Notes: a model not told the origin generated them from the sequence alone. Positions 1 to 8,290 are shown, counted from the first letter of the stretch. The stretch is DNA of 17,825 bases from Pseudomonadota bacterium (GCA_023432075.1 JAEYVD010000765.1:1-17825); one strand, 5' to 3'. Numbers and translations: made by a program.

Positions 1-627
1 GTGCATCAGCGCGGCAATCTCTTCCATGAAGTGCGCCAGCGGGCGGATGGCCTGCAGGTACATGCCCGTGATGTGAAAGTCGCTGTCCAGCAGCAGGCTT
101 CCGTCGGGCCGCCTGTCCAGGATCCGGGTCAATGCCAAGCCCGTGAAAGCGCTTCGATCGTCTCGTTCCAAAGCCAGTTGCAGATTGGGCACGGCCAAGG
201 CGATGGGCGTGTGATTGCCCTGATGGCTGTGCGTGTCGCGGATGTCTTCAGTGCGATGAAGGTAGCGGGCGTTGCCCAGGGTGTCCGGCCAACGAACCTC
301 GGATGTTCCGTCCGAGCGCAGCGGCAGTGTCAGGTATACCGTCTGATTGGCGGCGGTGGCATCAAGAATCGACAGCGGCTCGGGCGGCGGCTGATCGTGG
401 GGGATGTTGAAGGCGGTGCCGTCAGGCATGATGCCGCGCGCACGCACGATGGAGATCTTGCCGAACGACAGAAACTCCTGATTCAGCTCCAGCGCCGAGA
501 AGCCGTAACCGTACCTGCTGCCCATGCGTACATTGACGTAGTGCTCGAGGTATCGGTCGGTCTGCTGGAAGTGCTGGGGCTTGACGAATTGCCCTTCGCC
601 CCAAACGACAGGATTGCGGCTGGTCAT
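1..627 (-). CDS. tssK: TssK, T6SS baseplate protein (N-terminal part, cut by window edge)
   Basis: TssK (ImpJ/VasE family) forms trimers that connect the T6SS baseplate wedge (TssE/F/G) to the cytoplasmic parts of TssL and TssM. The reverse strand is open for 209 codons from ATG at 627 to the left edge, about half of a usual protein of about 445 residues. The N-terminus carries the family signature VVWGEGQFVKPQHFQQ at residues 7-22 (tryptophan, EGxF, PQHFQQ), and the shell-domain-like beta-rich sequence that follows is typical. The start codon overlaps the tssJ stop in an ATGA junction, so translation is probably coupled to tssJ. By analogy with the vasE-vasF order of V. cholerae, tssL is expected next, beyond the left edge. 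The family call is secure; the C-terminal half cannot be judged. Confidence 0.95.
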   Translation of the reverse strand, partial: MTSRNPVVWGEGQFVKPQHFQQTDRYLEHYVNVRMGSRYGYGFSALELNQEFLSFGKISIVRARGIMPDGTAFNIPHDQPPPEPLSILDATAANQTVYLTLPLRSDGTSEVRWPDTLGNARYLHRTEDIRDTHSHQGNHTPIALAVPNLQLALERDDRSAFTGLALTRILDRRPDGSLLLDSDFHITGMYLQAIRPLAHFMEEIAALMH

Positions 628-1634
628 TGTTGTTTTCTCGCTTGATTGCTGACGCGTTGAGCGGTCTTGGTTGGCCGGTAGCTTTCGTCGGTGATGGCGA
701 CGCGGGTGTCTTGCAAGGTCACTAGCAAGGCATACTTGCGGCTGCGCGGCTCCACCCGGAACACGTCGTACCAACGTTGGGCGTCGGGCGCATGAAAGGC
801 CGCCACGACCGCGACGTAATGGGTGTCCTCGTCCAGATCGTGATAATTGATGAACTTGAATTGGCCGGGCGCTAGCAGGTAGTCGTCGGCTGTGATGTAG
901 GTGCTTCCCAGCGCCTTTTTGGGGGCACTGCGGACCAGATCGGGATCGGCGTTTTCCAGCAGCGAATCGTCCTTGAGCTGGATCACGCGAAAGGCGATGG
1001 GCGTGGCATTGGCATGATCCTGCGCCGCCAGCGTCGCCGCGGGCGCTAAGGGAGAGCCATCGCGGTACTGGCCCAACGCCACGTCCTCTCCCTGGGGGCT
1101 GGCGGCATCACCCGTCGCGGGGGCTGAATCTTGCTCGCCTTCACCTTGGCGCAGTTGCCATTGCACCGGAAAGGGCGCCTGGCTCGTCGCCACGCTGTCC
1201 TCCCACAGGCGTTCAGCCGCGGGGTTCATGGCGATGGGGCGAGGCTTGAAGACCTTGGTTAGCGCGGACCTGACGGAAGTGCTCTTGCCGTCTTCTGACC
1301 GCGCCTCCGGCGATTCCTCTGGATGCAAGTGCTCAAGCAATGCTTGCAGACGTTGGACGAGGTCTTCGCGGGTCTCACCCTGCACATTGACCGAGAACGA
1401 CCGTTCATCTGCCGCCGCCGGCGACGGATCCGAGTCCGGTTGGGCAACGGGATTGGGATTCACGTCCTTGGCGGCGTACAGGCTCAACGCCACCTGGGTT
1501 GGCTGATCCTCGGGCGGGCCCACCTGGATGCCCGGATCCATCAGGACCTGCCCTGTCTTGGTGAGGACGTTGCCGACGGTGCCGCAGCCGGACAGCAAGG
1601 TTGCGGCGCACAGAAGTGCAACGGCTGGCCTCAT
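624..1634 (-). CDS. tssJ: TssJ, outer-membrane lipoprotein of the T6SS membrane complex, with a large insertion
   Basis: TssJ (VasD/SciN family) is an outer-membrane lipoprotein whose transthyretin-like beta sandwich binds the periplasmic end of TssM. The 336-residue protein begins with a lipoprotein signal peptide ending in the lipobox LSGC, with Cys17 as the acylated residue. The next residue is Gly, so outer-membrane sorting is expected. Family sequence is split: a first strand near residues 46-60 (VALSLYAAKDVNPN), then the usual FRVIQLKDDSLLENAD at 215-230, followed by the APGQ, THYVAVVAAF and W-containing strands. About 150 residues (roughly 62-209) that are polar, Ser/Pro/Glu-rich and unlike the family lie between. 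A normal TssJ is about 150-180 residues, so this is nearly twice the usual length. The reading frame is intact throughout, arguing for a real insertion rather than an error. The ATG overlaps the tagH stop (ATGA) and the stop overlaps the tssK start. Confidence 0.92.
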   Translation of the reverse strand: MRPAVALLCAATLLSGCGTVGNVLTKTGQVLMDPGIQVGPPEDQPTQVALSLYAAKDVNPNPVAQPDSDPSPAAADERSFSVNVQGETREDLVQRLQALLEHLHPEESPEARSEDGKSTSVRSALTKVFKPRPIAMNPAAERLWEDSVATSQAPFPVQWQLRQGEGEQDSAPATGDAASPQGEDVALGQYRDGSPLAPAATLAAQDHANATPIAFRVIQLKDDSLLENADPDLVRSAPKKALGSTYITADDYLLAPGQFKFINYHDLDEDTHYVAVVAAFHAPDAQRWYDVFRVEPRSRKYALLVTLQDTRVAITDESYRPTKTAQRVSNQARKQQ

Positions 1635-2995
1635 GGCTCTTCCTTGCGCAATGCCTGGTCGTAGGCCTGGTCGAAGACCTCCCAGAACAGCTTGTCGAAG
1701 CCTTGCTGGCGGCTGGATTTGAGTTCGTCGTAGTAATGCCGGTACATCTGCCAGGCCCCGTCTCCAGGCAGTGCTTCATGGTGCTGGCCAGACCGGTAGC
1801 GGGCAAACCGGCGTTCAAGCTGGTCCGGCGAGAACGCTTGCAACAACGCACTCAGACCGGCGGCGACGGCTTTGAGCATCGCGCGATGCTGTGCGCCTAT
1901 CTGCTCAAGCGATTCCTCGACGGCAGCCGTGGGAGACAGGTGGACCATGCTGCGGTCCCGGGAAAAGAGTGCGCGCACGGTGTCGGGGTAGGTCTGCGCG
2001 AGTCGAAGCGGGTTGTCCTCGATGGGCTGCAGGGTGCGTTTGGCGAGCGCCAGCCGCTCACCCTGCGGTGCGCGATTCAATGCGGCGAGACCGCGAATGA
2101 GCGCGGCGAGCGTGGTTCCCGCCTCGAACAGCAGGGTATGGGCGTCGTGCGGATCCACTGCGCCTACTGGCGCGCCCAGCCCCTCGACCAAGGGCGCGAC
2201 AAGGCCTGCCGCATCGCCGCTGTGGTTGAACTGATTCTGGATCCATTGATCGGATGCGCGAGGCGCTGCAGAAGAAGGGGGGTGTCCCGACATGGGGGGA
2301 TCTCCGAAGGCGTGCAAAGGGGAGCCGGAAACGGCTTCAAATCGGGTTGTGGACAGGTCGGCCTGCGCGGCCAACTGCGTTTGTCCGTAATGCCGGGAAT
2401 CCAGCGAAGCGTCGTTGCCGGCTGACACGGGGTCCGGGCGGCTGGCCGCGTCGAGCGCCAGCAGGGGGTCCAGCTGTCCTTGCGCCGACGATTCCGACAA
2501 GGCGGTGAACTCGCGCCAGCCAAGCTCGGGCGGTTGGCTCGGCGCCGGCGCTTCGTCGCCGTGGGGCAGGGCCTCGATAGGTTCACTCGATGTGCCAAGC
2601 AGCTCGGCAACATCATGCTCGGCCAGATGCCGGGCGGGGTCGGGCAAGGCGTAAGTCTCGTCATCCAGGTTGACGGTCAGGCGATAGGGACCTACGTGCA
2701 GGATGTCTCCCCCACGCAGCTGGACGCTGACAAGCGCGCCAAGCGGATCCATCTGGTCGTTCACGCGCGTCTGGCCGCAGCGGTCGATGACGAAGTAGCC
2801 GCCATCTTCGTAGCGGACCTCGCAATGGATGGACTGGACGTGGCCCGACCGGTCATGCAGGATCCAGTCCGCCCCGTGGGCGCCGATCGTGCCGCCCGCG
2901 GTATCGAAGATGCACCGGGGCTGGCTGCCTTTCTGCAGGGCCTGAGGGTTGGCGACCACGAGGGCAAGGCGGTGATGGGAGGATGTCGGGTTCAT
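1631..2995 (-). CDS. tagH: TagH, FHA-domain T6SS accessory protein (ImpI/VasC)
   Basis: This 454-residue protein has the two-part build of T6SS FHA proteins: an N-terminal FHA fold (about residues 10-110) and a C-terminal T6SS-specific helical domain (about 270-450, with NPLRL, a long amphipathic stretch and FDKLFWEVFDQAYDQALRKE at the end). A low-complexity Ser/Pro/Ala linker joins them. In some species the partner kinase PpkA phosphorylates the FHA protein to trigger T6SS assembly. No ppkA or pppA gene is visible here, and key FHA residues look altered: GAHGAD replaces the usual GRxxxN-type loop, and VQSIH replaces VSxxH. A phosphothreonine switch is therefore doubtful, and a structural role is my inference. 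The start codon overlaps the tssG stop (ATGA) and the stop overlaps tssJ in the same way. The family call is firm; the mode of action is not. Confidence 0.9.
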   Translation of the reverse strand: MNPTSSHHRLALVVANPQALQKGSQPRCIFDTAGGTIGAHGADWILHDRSGHVQSIHCEVRYEDGGYFVIDRCGQTRVNDQMDPLGALVSVQLRGGDILHVGPYRLTVNLDDETYALPDPARHLAEHDVAELLGTSSEPIEALPHGDEAPAPSQPPELGWREFTALSESSAQGQLDPLLALDAASRPDPVSAGNDASLDSRHYGQTQLAAQADLSTTRFEAVSGSPLHAFGDPPMSGHPPSSAAPRASDQWIQNQFNHSGDAAGLVAPLVEGLGAPVGAVDPHDAHTLLFEAGTTLAALIRGLAALNRAPQGERLALAKRTLQPIEDNPLRLAQTYPDTVRALFSRDRSMVHLSPTAAVEESLEQIGAQHRAMLKAVAAGLSALLQAFSPDQLERRFARYRSGQHHEALPGDGAWQMYRHYYDELKSSRQQGFDKLFWEVFDQAYDQALRKEEP

Positions 2996-4011
2996 GTGCG
3001 CAGGGAAACGCTGACGGGCGGCGGGAGGGTCGAAGCCGGCTGTTCAAGAAAGCTGGTCCAGCCCAATTGCGTGCCGCCGGCGAGCCGAAGATTGAAGGGA
3101 GGAACTTCGTCTTGACGCAGGCCAAGCTCGAGGTCGCAGGGAATCGGGTCGCGCAGCAGGAAAACGACGAGCTGGCGCAGGCGCTCGAAGTTCTCGCCGC
3201 GGGGCAGAAATTCGCGAAATCGCGCCTGGCTCAAGTGCGATATCACGATGACGAAGCTGCAATGCCGCGTGCGTACGCTGTCGCCGATCTGGAAGCTGTG
3301 GCCAAGCTGACCGTTGCTCACGCCAAGCCTGATGCGATCGGCGTCGTCGATGACGGCGTGCCGAAGCGCGAAGTCGCGAATCTGCACAGCCTCCAGGTCG
3401 AAGCAATGCGCAATCAGCCCGGCAAGCATCGTGGGCGAGCGGCTGCGCAGGACCACCGCGCCGGCAAAGCTCAACAGCCGGCTCCAGGCGATGGGCGTGT
3501 CGCCCCGGGTCGCGTCATGCTTCAGGCCGATAAGTGCGAAGATCCGGCGAGAGAACTGGTCATCCGCGCCACGCCGGAAGCGGATGTAGTAGCGATACTT
3601 GCGCCAGGCCTGGTGCAACAGCGTCAACAGGCGATGGTTGAAGAAGTCCAGAAACGCGGGGCGGATGCCCACGCCTTGGCCGGCCTCGTAGGCCAGTCGG
3701 TCAAGGTAGTAGCTCGGCAGGGGGGAATCCGTGCCATGCATCCCGAAGAACGTGGCCTGCAACCGGTACTGATGCGGAACCTGGCTTTCAAGGCGTTCGG
3801 CCAGCGCGACGTCGGACGCCGGAAAACCCAACCCCGCGTGATTGCTAAGGAGAACGCGCTGGTGATCCGCATCGAAGCTCTCGGGTGATTCCAGGTCGTC
3901 GTCGTGCAGCGCATGCAGCCGCTCCAGCAGGCAAAAGAAGTCATGTCTCTTGGCCTCGGCCAGCAGTGAGTCGCTCAGATCAGGGGCTGGGTTCCGCTGC
4001 GCATCGGCCAT
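2992..4011 (-). CDS. tssG: TssG, T6SS baseplate wedge protein (ImpH/VasB)
   Basis: TssG is the core of the baseplate wedge, where it joins two TssF chains, TssE and TssK trimers. The open frame runs further upstream, to 4371, but I place the start at ATG 4011, giving 339 residues. AGGAG lies 8 bases before it, and the first residues (MADAQRNP..., then KRHDFFCLLERLHAL) match the usual N-terminus, whereas the upstream extension is low-complexity antisense-like sequence inside tssF. Family landmarks are FFGMHGTDSPLPSYY near residue 90, the FLDFFNHRLL segment with AWRKYRYY after it, and the C-terminal beta domain. The usual length is about 300-350. The gene begins inside the last 37 bases of tssF, and its stop overlaps the tagH start. 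Confidence 0.95.
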   Translation of the reverse strand: MADAQRNPAPDLSDSLLAEAKRHDFFCLLERLHALHDDDLESPESFDADHQRVLLSNHAGLGFPASDVALAERLESQVPHQYRLQATFFGMHGTDSPLPSYYLDRLAYEAGQGVGIRPAFLDFFNHRLLTLLHQAWRKYRYYIRFRRGADDQFSRRIFALIGLKHDATRGDTPIAWSRLLSFAGAVVLRSRSPTMLAGLIAHCFDLEAVQIRDFALRHAVIDDADRIRLGVSNGQLGHSFQIGDSVRTRHCSFVIVISHLSQARFREFLPRGENFERLRQLVVFLLRDPIPCDLELGLRQDEVPPFNLRLAGGTQLGWTSFLEQPASTLPPPVSVSLRT

Positions 4012-5741
4012 GCGTAGTGCTCCTGATTGGTGATGTTGATCGCTTCCAGTACGTGGAACGACGACAGACTGGCGTATAGCGACAGGAAGTGGCTGAGCAC
4101 TGTCCCGAAAAGATAAAGATCGCCTTCGCAGGAAAATCCCGCCTGGTCGAGCTTCAGGAGGGTGCGGGTGCCTCGGATGGGAAGACCCTTGTACATGCGG
4201 TCGATGGGCTCGCTGACCACGGCCTTCAGGCCGTCCAGCCGCTTTTGCGTCGTTCGGGCGCGCTGGATGTCGTGATGCGCCGAGAAGTCGTAGTTGCCAA
4301 GAATGGCCTTGAGCGGCTCGGCCGACAGCAGCGACAGGTAGGTGGGCGAAAGGTTGGAGATCAGACTCCAATGCAGATCGCCAGCGAGCACGGGACGGTA
4401 TGGCGGCGTGGGTGTCGTCAGGTTCTTGAAACGAACGAATGCGGGGGTGTCGCGCGACCCCTCGCGGATATCGCCGACGCCCAACGCGAGCGGGTAATCG
4501 CGGTTGGTGCAGGTCAGCGAGAGCGATACCGTTTCCTCGCGTCCAATGTAATGGCGATCATCGCCCCGCACGAACGCAATGCGGTGGTCGATGCCGGCGT
4601 CGGAGAGGGACGGCGACAATCGCGTGCGGTAATACAGTGTGGTCCGCCCGCGCTCGTGTTCGATCTGATGACGCAGCGACTCAAAAGGTTCGTAGGTACG
4701 TAGCCATTCTCCGGGCTGAGCGCTGTCGCCGTTCTTCCATCCATCGACCTTGTCGATACTGAAGATCTCGAATGCATCAGGCCGATGGCCGCCGGGTTGG
4801 AGCCGGTATTCGGCAGCCCTTCCCGTCAGGCGGACAGGTTCGGCGTCGTGTTCGAACAGGTTGACGGCCGGCGTGCAATAAAGCGCGATGTCTGCCTTGC
4901 GTATCCGCACGTCCGCCGGCATGGGGCGGGTGAAATGAAACTCGATGCGTACGGTTGTCGTGGGCAGGTCAGACCACAGCCCAAGCAGGTTCGTCAGGGA
5001 AAAGAAGTAAAAGCGCCGCGGAAAGAGAAAGTACTCCTGGAGGATGCGGTATCCATCCATGGCGTTCTTGGGGTACGGCAGCAGGGCAGAGTCGGGATTG
5101 AATCCGGAGAAGCCGATTTGGCTGACCGGAATGTGGCGGACGCGGCCAGCGGACTCCATGCGGATCTCGCCCAGGTACTTGGCCAGCCATAGATAGAGCG
5201 TCTGCGCGGTGTAATCGCTGCCGCTCAGGTAGAACTCAAGTTGGTCGCAGCCAAACGTACTGGGCGGATTTTGGCTCAGGGTGGCAAGGTCAATGCGGAC
5301 AATCGACTTTTCCAGTGAATGGCCATCATCGACGTCTGCGACCTCGAAGGGGAAGATCGACACGTCCTGACTTGTGCGGAACTGGCATTGCACGCCGTCC
5401 ACGGGCCGCGACTGGATGCTGGTTCCGCGCGGCACGGTTTGGCGGCCGGTGATGGCGTGGTCGGTGGGCTCGAACTGCATGATCGTGGCGCTGGGCAGCG
5501 GCCGCAGATAGTTGGGCCACAGCATCTGAAGCAGCGAGTGCGTCAACTCGGGGAAGTCGTCTTCGATCTTCAGACGCAGCTTTGCCGTGAGGAAGGCAAA
5601 GCCCTCGAGCAGCCGCTCCACATCGGGGTCCGTGGCTTCCTCGCCCAGAAACGGAGCCAGCTGCGGGTTGTTGCGTGCAAAGACGCGCCGCAAGCGGCGC
5701 AGATAATCCAGTTCCTCGCGGAACTTTCCCTTCAGTGGCAT
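3975..5741 (-). CDS. tssF: TssF, T6SS baseplate wedge protein (ImpG/VasA)
   Basis: TssF pairs with TssG to form the wedge of the T6SS baseplate, comparable to phage T4 gp6. The 588-residue length is normal for the family. The N-terminus has the highly conserved pattern FREELDYLRRLRRVFARNNP, then DPDVERLLEGFAFLTAKLRL and the DDFPELTHSLLQMLWPNYLR stretch with PLPSATIMQFEP. The C-terminal region carries the usual VLAGDLHWSLISNLSPTYLS segment. The chosen ATG at 5741 has a strong AAGGGAGG site about 8 bases upstream and lies 25 bases after the tssE stop. The 3-prime end overlaps tssG by 37 bases, and the ribosome-binding site of tssG lies within tssF. No truncation or frameshift is seen. Confidence 0.96.
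   Translation of the reverse strand: MPLKGKFREELDYLRRLRRVFARNNPQLAPFLGEEATDPDVERLLEGFAFLTAKLRLKIEDDFPELTHSLLQMLWPNYLRPLPSATIMQFEPTDHAITGRQTVPRGTSIQSRPVDGVQCQFRTSQDVSIFPFEVADVDDGHSLEKSIVRIDLATLSQNPPSTFGCDQLEFYLSGSDYTAQTLYLWLAKYLGEIRMESAGRVRHIPVSQIGFSGFNPDSALLPYPKNAMDGYRILQEYFLFPRRFYFFSLTNLLGLWSDLPTTTVRIEFHFTRPMPADVRIRKADIALYCTPAVNLFEHDAEPVRLTGRAAEYRLQPGGHRPDAFEIFSIDKVDGWKNGDSAQPGEWLRTYEPFESLRHQIEHERGRTTLYYRTRLSPSLSDAGIDHRIAFVRGDDRHYIGREETVSLSLTCTNRDYPLALGVGDIREGSRDTPAFVRFKNLTTPTPPYRPVLAGDLHWSLISNLSPTYLSLLSAEPLKAILGNYDFSAHHDIQRARTTQKRLDGLKAVVSEPIDRMYKGLPIRGTRTLLKLDQAGFSCEGDLYLFGTVLSHFLSLYASLSSFHVLEAINITNQEHYAWPMRSGTQPLI
4020..4024 (-). promoter_or_regulatory. Ribosome-binding site deciding the tssG start
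   Basis: AGGAG on the reverse strand, 8 bases before ATG 4011 and within the coding end of tssF (the codons for QE in QEHYAW). It fixes the tssG start against the longer open frame that begins at 4371. Confidence 0.7.
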
Positions 5742-5766
5742 CCGGTCAGCCTCCCTTGGCTACGTG

Positions 5767-6195
5767 CTAGGTCACCCTGACCTGTCGGCCCTGATGGTGA
5801 AAGAGCAGGCTTATCTCGACCTGCTCTTCCATGTTGTTCAGCGGCACCCGGCAGACCAGCCGAAAGCCCAGATTCAACGATGGGTCCGACCCCGCCAATG
5901 GCCTGACTTCGACGACGTGCGCGCGCGGTTCGTAGGCGGCCACCGCGGCGTGGATGTCGAGGCAGACCTGTTGGCGCAAGTCCACGGCGCCCATTGCCGC
6001 GTCGTTCAGATCGCGCAAGCCCAAGCCAGGGCTGCTCTGCGAGCTGCCCTGGCGGGAATTGAGGATCCATTCCAGTTGGCGCTTGATGGCGCGGATGCGC
6101 TCGGCCGCCTTTTCCTGGCGGGTGCGGTTGTGCCTTGGCGCAAGCTCGGGATCGAGCCGTTCGAACAGGCTTCCGCGTCCAGGGGACCGAGGCAT
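5767..6195 (-). CDS. tssE: TssE, gp25-like baseplate protein
   Basis: TssE is the lysozyme-like (phage T4 gp25-type) baseplate component on which the sheath starts to polymerise; it is not enzymatic. The 142-residue protein shows SLFERLDPE near the N-terminus (residues 9-17), then IKRQLEWILNSRQG around residues 37-50, LGLRDLND after it, and the C-terminal VEISLLFHHQGRQVRV beta segment. These are the family features. The length is close to the usual 130-170. It starts 14 bases after the tssC stop with AGGGAG just ahead of the ATG, and lies 25 bases before tssF. It belongs to the leftward T6SS operon. Confidence 0.93.
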   Translation of the reverse strand: MPRSPGRGSLFERLDPELAPRHNRTRQEKAAERIRAIKRQLEWILNSRQGSSQSSPGLGLRDLNDAAMGAVDLRQQVCLDIHAAVAAYEPRAHVVEVRPLAGSDPSLNLGFRLVCRVPLNNMEEQVEISLLFHHQGRQVRVT

Positions 6196-6209
6196 GAGTC
6201 AGCTCCCTG

Positions 6210-7694
6210 TCAATCCTTGTCCAGGCGGCCGACCAGCGACAGCTCGAAGCTCGCGCCCATGTACTTGAAGTGCGGACGCACCGACAGCGCCACCTGGTAC
6301 CAGCCAGGATTGCCGTCGACGTCTTGCACGACGACACGAGCCGCCCGCAGCGGACGGCGGCTTCTGACGTCGCTGGTGGGGCTTTCCTGGTCTGCAACAT
6401 ATTGGCGCAGCCAGTTGTTCAGTTCGCGTTCCAGATCCTGGCGTTCTTTCCAGCTGCCGATCTGCTCGCGCTGAAGCACTTTGATGTAGTGCGCCAGACG
6501 GTTGATGATGAACATGTAGGGCAGCTGCGTGCCCAGCATATAGTTGGTCTGTGCGGCCTGGCCTTCCGGCGTTTTCTGGAACAGCTTGGGCTTTTGCACG
6601 GAGTTCGCCGAAAAGAACGCGGCGTTGTCGCTGTCCTTGCGCATGGTCAGCGGAATGAAGCCTTCGCTTGAAAGCTCGAATTCCTTGCGATCGGAGATCA
6701 GCACTTCCGTGGGGATCTTGGCCTGCAACTGTCCCAGCGATTCGTACAGGTGCACGGGCAGATCTTCCACCGCGCCGCCGGACTGAGGGCCGATGATGTT
6801 CGGGCACCAGCGGAACTTCGCGAAACTGTCGGTCACGCGGCTGCCCATCAGGAATGCCGTGTTGCCCCACAGGTAATTGCGGTGATCGCCGTCGATGGTT
6901 TCTTCGTAGGCGAAGCTGCGCACGGGGTTTTCGAGCGGATCGTACGGCTGGCGCAGCAGGTATCGGGGCATGGTCAGGCCCAGGTAGCGGGAATCTTCGG
7001 ATTCGCGCAGGCTGCGCCACTTGGCAAAGCGCGGGCCTTCGAAGATGTCCTTGACCTCTTTCAGGTTGGGCAGCTCTTCGAAGGATTCCAGATTGAGCAT
7101 CTCGGGCCCGGCCGCGCCGAGGAAGGGCGCATGCGCCATCGCACCGACGGAGGCAAGGTAGCCCAACAGCTTGATGTCCGGCGCGGAAGGACCGAAGTTG
7201 TAGTTGCCGATCATGCAGCCGACCGGCTGGCCGCCGAATTGCCCGTAGCCCGCCGTGTACACATGCTTGTACAAGCCGCTGCGGGTGATGTCGGCAGCGC
7301 TCTCGAAGTCTTCGAGCAGTTCGTCCTTCGTGACGGGCACGAACACGACCTGGATGTTTTCGCGGAAGTCCGTACGTTGCACGAAATCGAAGAGGGCCCG
7401 CCAGATGGATTCGAGCTGTTGGAATTCGGGTTGATGCAGGATGGCGTCCATCTGCTTGCTGAGCTTGCGATCAATGGCCGCAAGCATCTGGTCGACCAGA
7501 TGCTTATTGATTGGCTGCTCGCGAGAGTCGGACTTGAGCATCTCGGACACGAAGGCCGCGACCCCGCGCTCGGCCACTGCGTAGCCTTCCTGGCTGGGCT
7601 CGATGCGGGTCTGGGCCATGATCTGGGCCAGCAGGCCGCCGGGGGGCTGGCCGTCGGCGTGTTCCTGGAACTCGGCAGTTTGGGCTTTGGTCAT
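6210..7694 (-). CDS. tssC: TssC, large T6SS sheath subunit (VipB/ImpC)
   Basis: TssC pairs with TssB to form the contractile sheath that drives the Hcp tube outward. The 494-residue protein is full length. Recognisable blocks are the N-terminal helix LLAQIMAQTR (residues 21-30), which in the V. cholerae homologue is the ClpV recognition element exposed after contraction; FDFVQRTDFRENIQVVFVPV; LYKHVYTAGYGQFGGQPVGC; and the C-terminal PHFKYMGASFELSLVGRLDK ending shared by the family. The start at ATG 7694 has AAGGA 7 bases upstream. It lies 50 bases after the tssB stop. Presence of the ClpV-binding helix together with clpV across the gap suggests normal sheath recycling (inference). Confidence 0.97.
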   Translation of the reverse strand: MTKAQTAEFQEHADGQPPGGLLAQIMAQTRIEPSQEGYAVAERGVAAFVSEMLKSDSREQPINKHLVDQMLAAIDRKLSKQMDAILHQPEFQQLESIWRALFDFVQRTDFRENIQVVFVPVTKDELLEDFESAADITRSGLYKHVYTAGYGQFGGQPVGCMIGNYNFGPSAPDIKLLGYLASVGAMAHAPFLGAAGPEMLNLESFEELPNLKEVKDIFEGPRFAKWRSLRESEDSRYLGLTMPRYLLRQPYDPLENPVRSFAYEETIDGDHRNYLWGNTAFLMGSRVTDSFAKFRWCPNIIGPQSGGAVEDLPVHLYESLGQLQAKIPTEVLISDRKEFELSSEGFIPLTMRKDSDNAAFFSANSVQKPKLFQKTPEGQAAQTNYMLGTQLPYMFIINRLAHYIKVLQREQIGSWKERQDLERELNNWLRQYVADQESPTSDVRSRRPLRAARVVVQDVDGNPGWYQVALSVRPHFKYMGASFELSLVGRLDKD

Positions 7695-7744
7695 CGGTGC
7701 GTCCTTGAGAACCTAAAAGAGTGCGATTGAGACGGAGCCGGGCA

Positions 7745-8251
7745 TCACGCCTGAGGCGTTGCCAGGAGTTGATCGAGTTCCTGCGCCAACTTGCCGCGCG
7801 CGCTGTCGTCGCCCAGCAGCGTCTGGATCTGCTTGCGGAACGCGGGGATGTTGCCCATGGGGCCCTTGAGCGCAACGAGTGCTTCGCGCAATTCCAGCAG
7901 GCTCTTCAATTCGGGAACCTGGCGGGCGATGGCGTCCGGACTGAAGTCCTTGATGTTCTTGAATTGGAGATCGACGCTGAGGGTGTCGCTTTCGCTGCCT
8001 GCTTCGAGCGTGGCCGGGACGTCCACTTTCAAGTTCAGGCCGGCTTCGGCCATGACTTCGTTGAAGGTGTCTTTATTGATGTGAACGGCCGGGCGGTCTT
8101 CCAGCGGCGTTTCGTCGCCGTGGCCCTTGAAGTCGCCGAGCACCATCACTTTCAACGGCAGTTCTATTTCCTGCTGCTCATCGCCGGTCGCGGGGATGTA
8201 GCGGATGTTGATCCGCTCTTTCGGTGCAACTGAACCAACTTTCGACGCCAT
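7745..8251 (-). CDS. tssB: TssB, small T6SS sheath subunit (VipA/ImpB)
   Basis: TssB is the small sheath subunit; its N-terminal half forms a heterodimer with TssC. The 168-residue protein is the usual size. It shows the conserved opening ERINIRY, ELPLKVMVLGDFKG with DETPLEDRPAV (residues 31-54), LSVDLQFKNIKDFSPDAIA and the C-terminal helical region around LLELREALVALKGPMGN. The ATG at 8251 has a strong AAAGGAG site 6 bases upstream. It is the first gene of the leftward operon, so its promoter must lie in the gap to clpV. Confidence 0.97.
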   Translation of the reverse strand: MASKVGSVAPKERINIRYIPATGDEQQEIELPLKVMVLGDFKGHGDETPLEDRPAVHINKDTFNEVMAEAGLNLKVDVPATLEAGSESDTLSVDLQFKNIKDFSPDAIARQVPELKSLLELREALVALKGPMGNIPAFRKQIQTLLGDDSARGKLAQELDQLLATPQA

Positions 8252-8263
8252 GGGTAACTCCTT

Positions 8264-8275
8264 TCAAATATTCGA
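8264..8275. repeat. 12-bp near-palindrome, copy 1 (next to the tssB ribosome-binding site)
   Basis: TCAAATATTCGA is a palindrome apart from one pair. It shares the 9-base string AATATTCGA with copy 2 at 8522-8533. It abuts the AAAGGAG ribosome-binding site of tssB, so a protein bound here could block tssB transcription or translation. Operator function is inferred from symmetry and repetition only. Confidence 0.35.
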
Positions 8276-8290
8276 GCCATTTATTCGCCC
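8275..8290 (-). promoter_or_regulatory. Weak sigma54-like -24/-12 site upstream of tssB (candidate)
   Basis: On the reverse strand this reads GGGCGAATAAATGGCT, with GG and GC at the required 10-base spacing. It differs from TGGCAC-N5-TTGCW at several other positions. The implied start point would give a leader of only about 13 bases, just including the tssB ribosome-binding site. It is mentioned because the cluster encodes its own sigma54 activator. Chance occurrence is quite possible. Confidence 0.2.

Noticed and set aside
1..645. Long plus-strand open frame of 214 codons
   Set aside because: It is antisense to tssK, whose protein motifs are unmistakable; the plus-strand product has no recognisable features.
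1601..3888. Several long plus-strand open frames opposite tagH and tssG
   Set aside because: They are Arg/Gly-rich shadow frames typical of GC-rich DNA, opposite genes with clear family matches.
4012..4371. N-terminal 120-codon extension of tssG
   Set aside because: The extension lies inside tssF in another frame and is low-complexity. ATG 4011 has a good ribosome-binding site and gives the usual TssG N-terminus.
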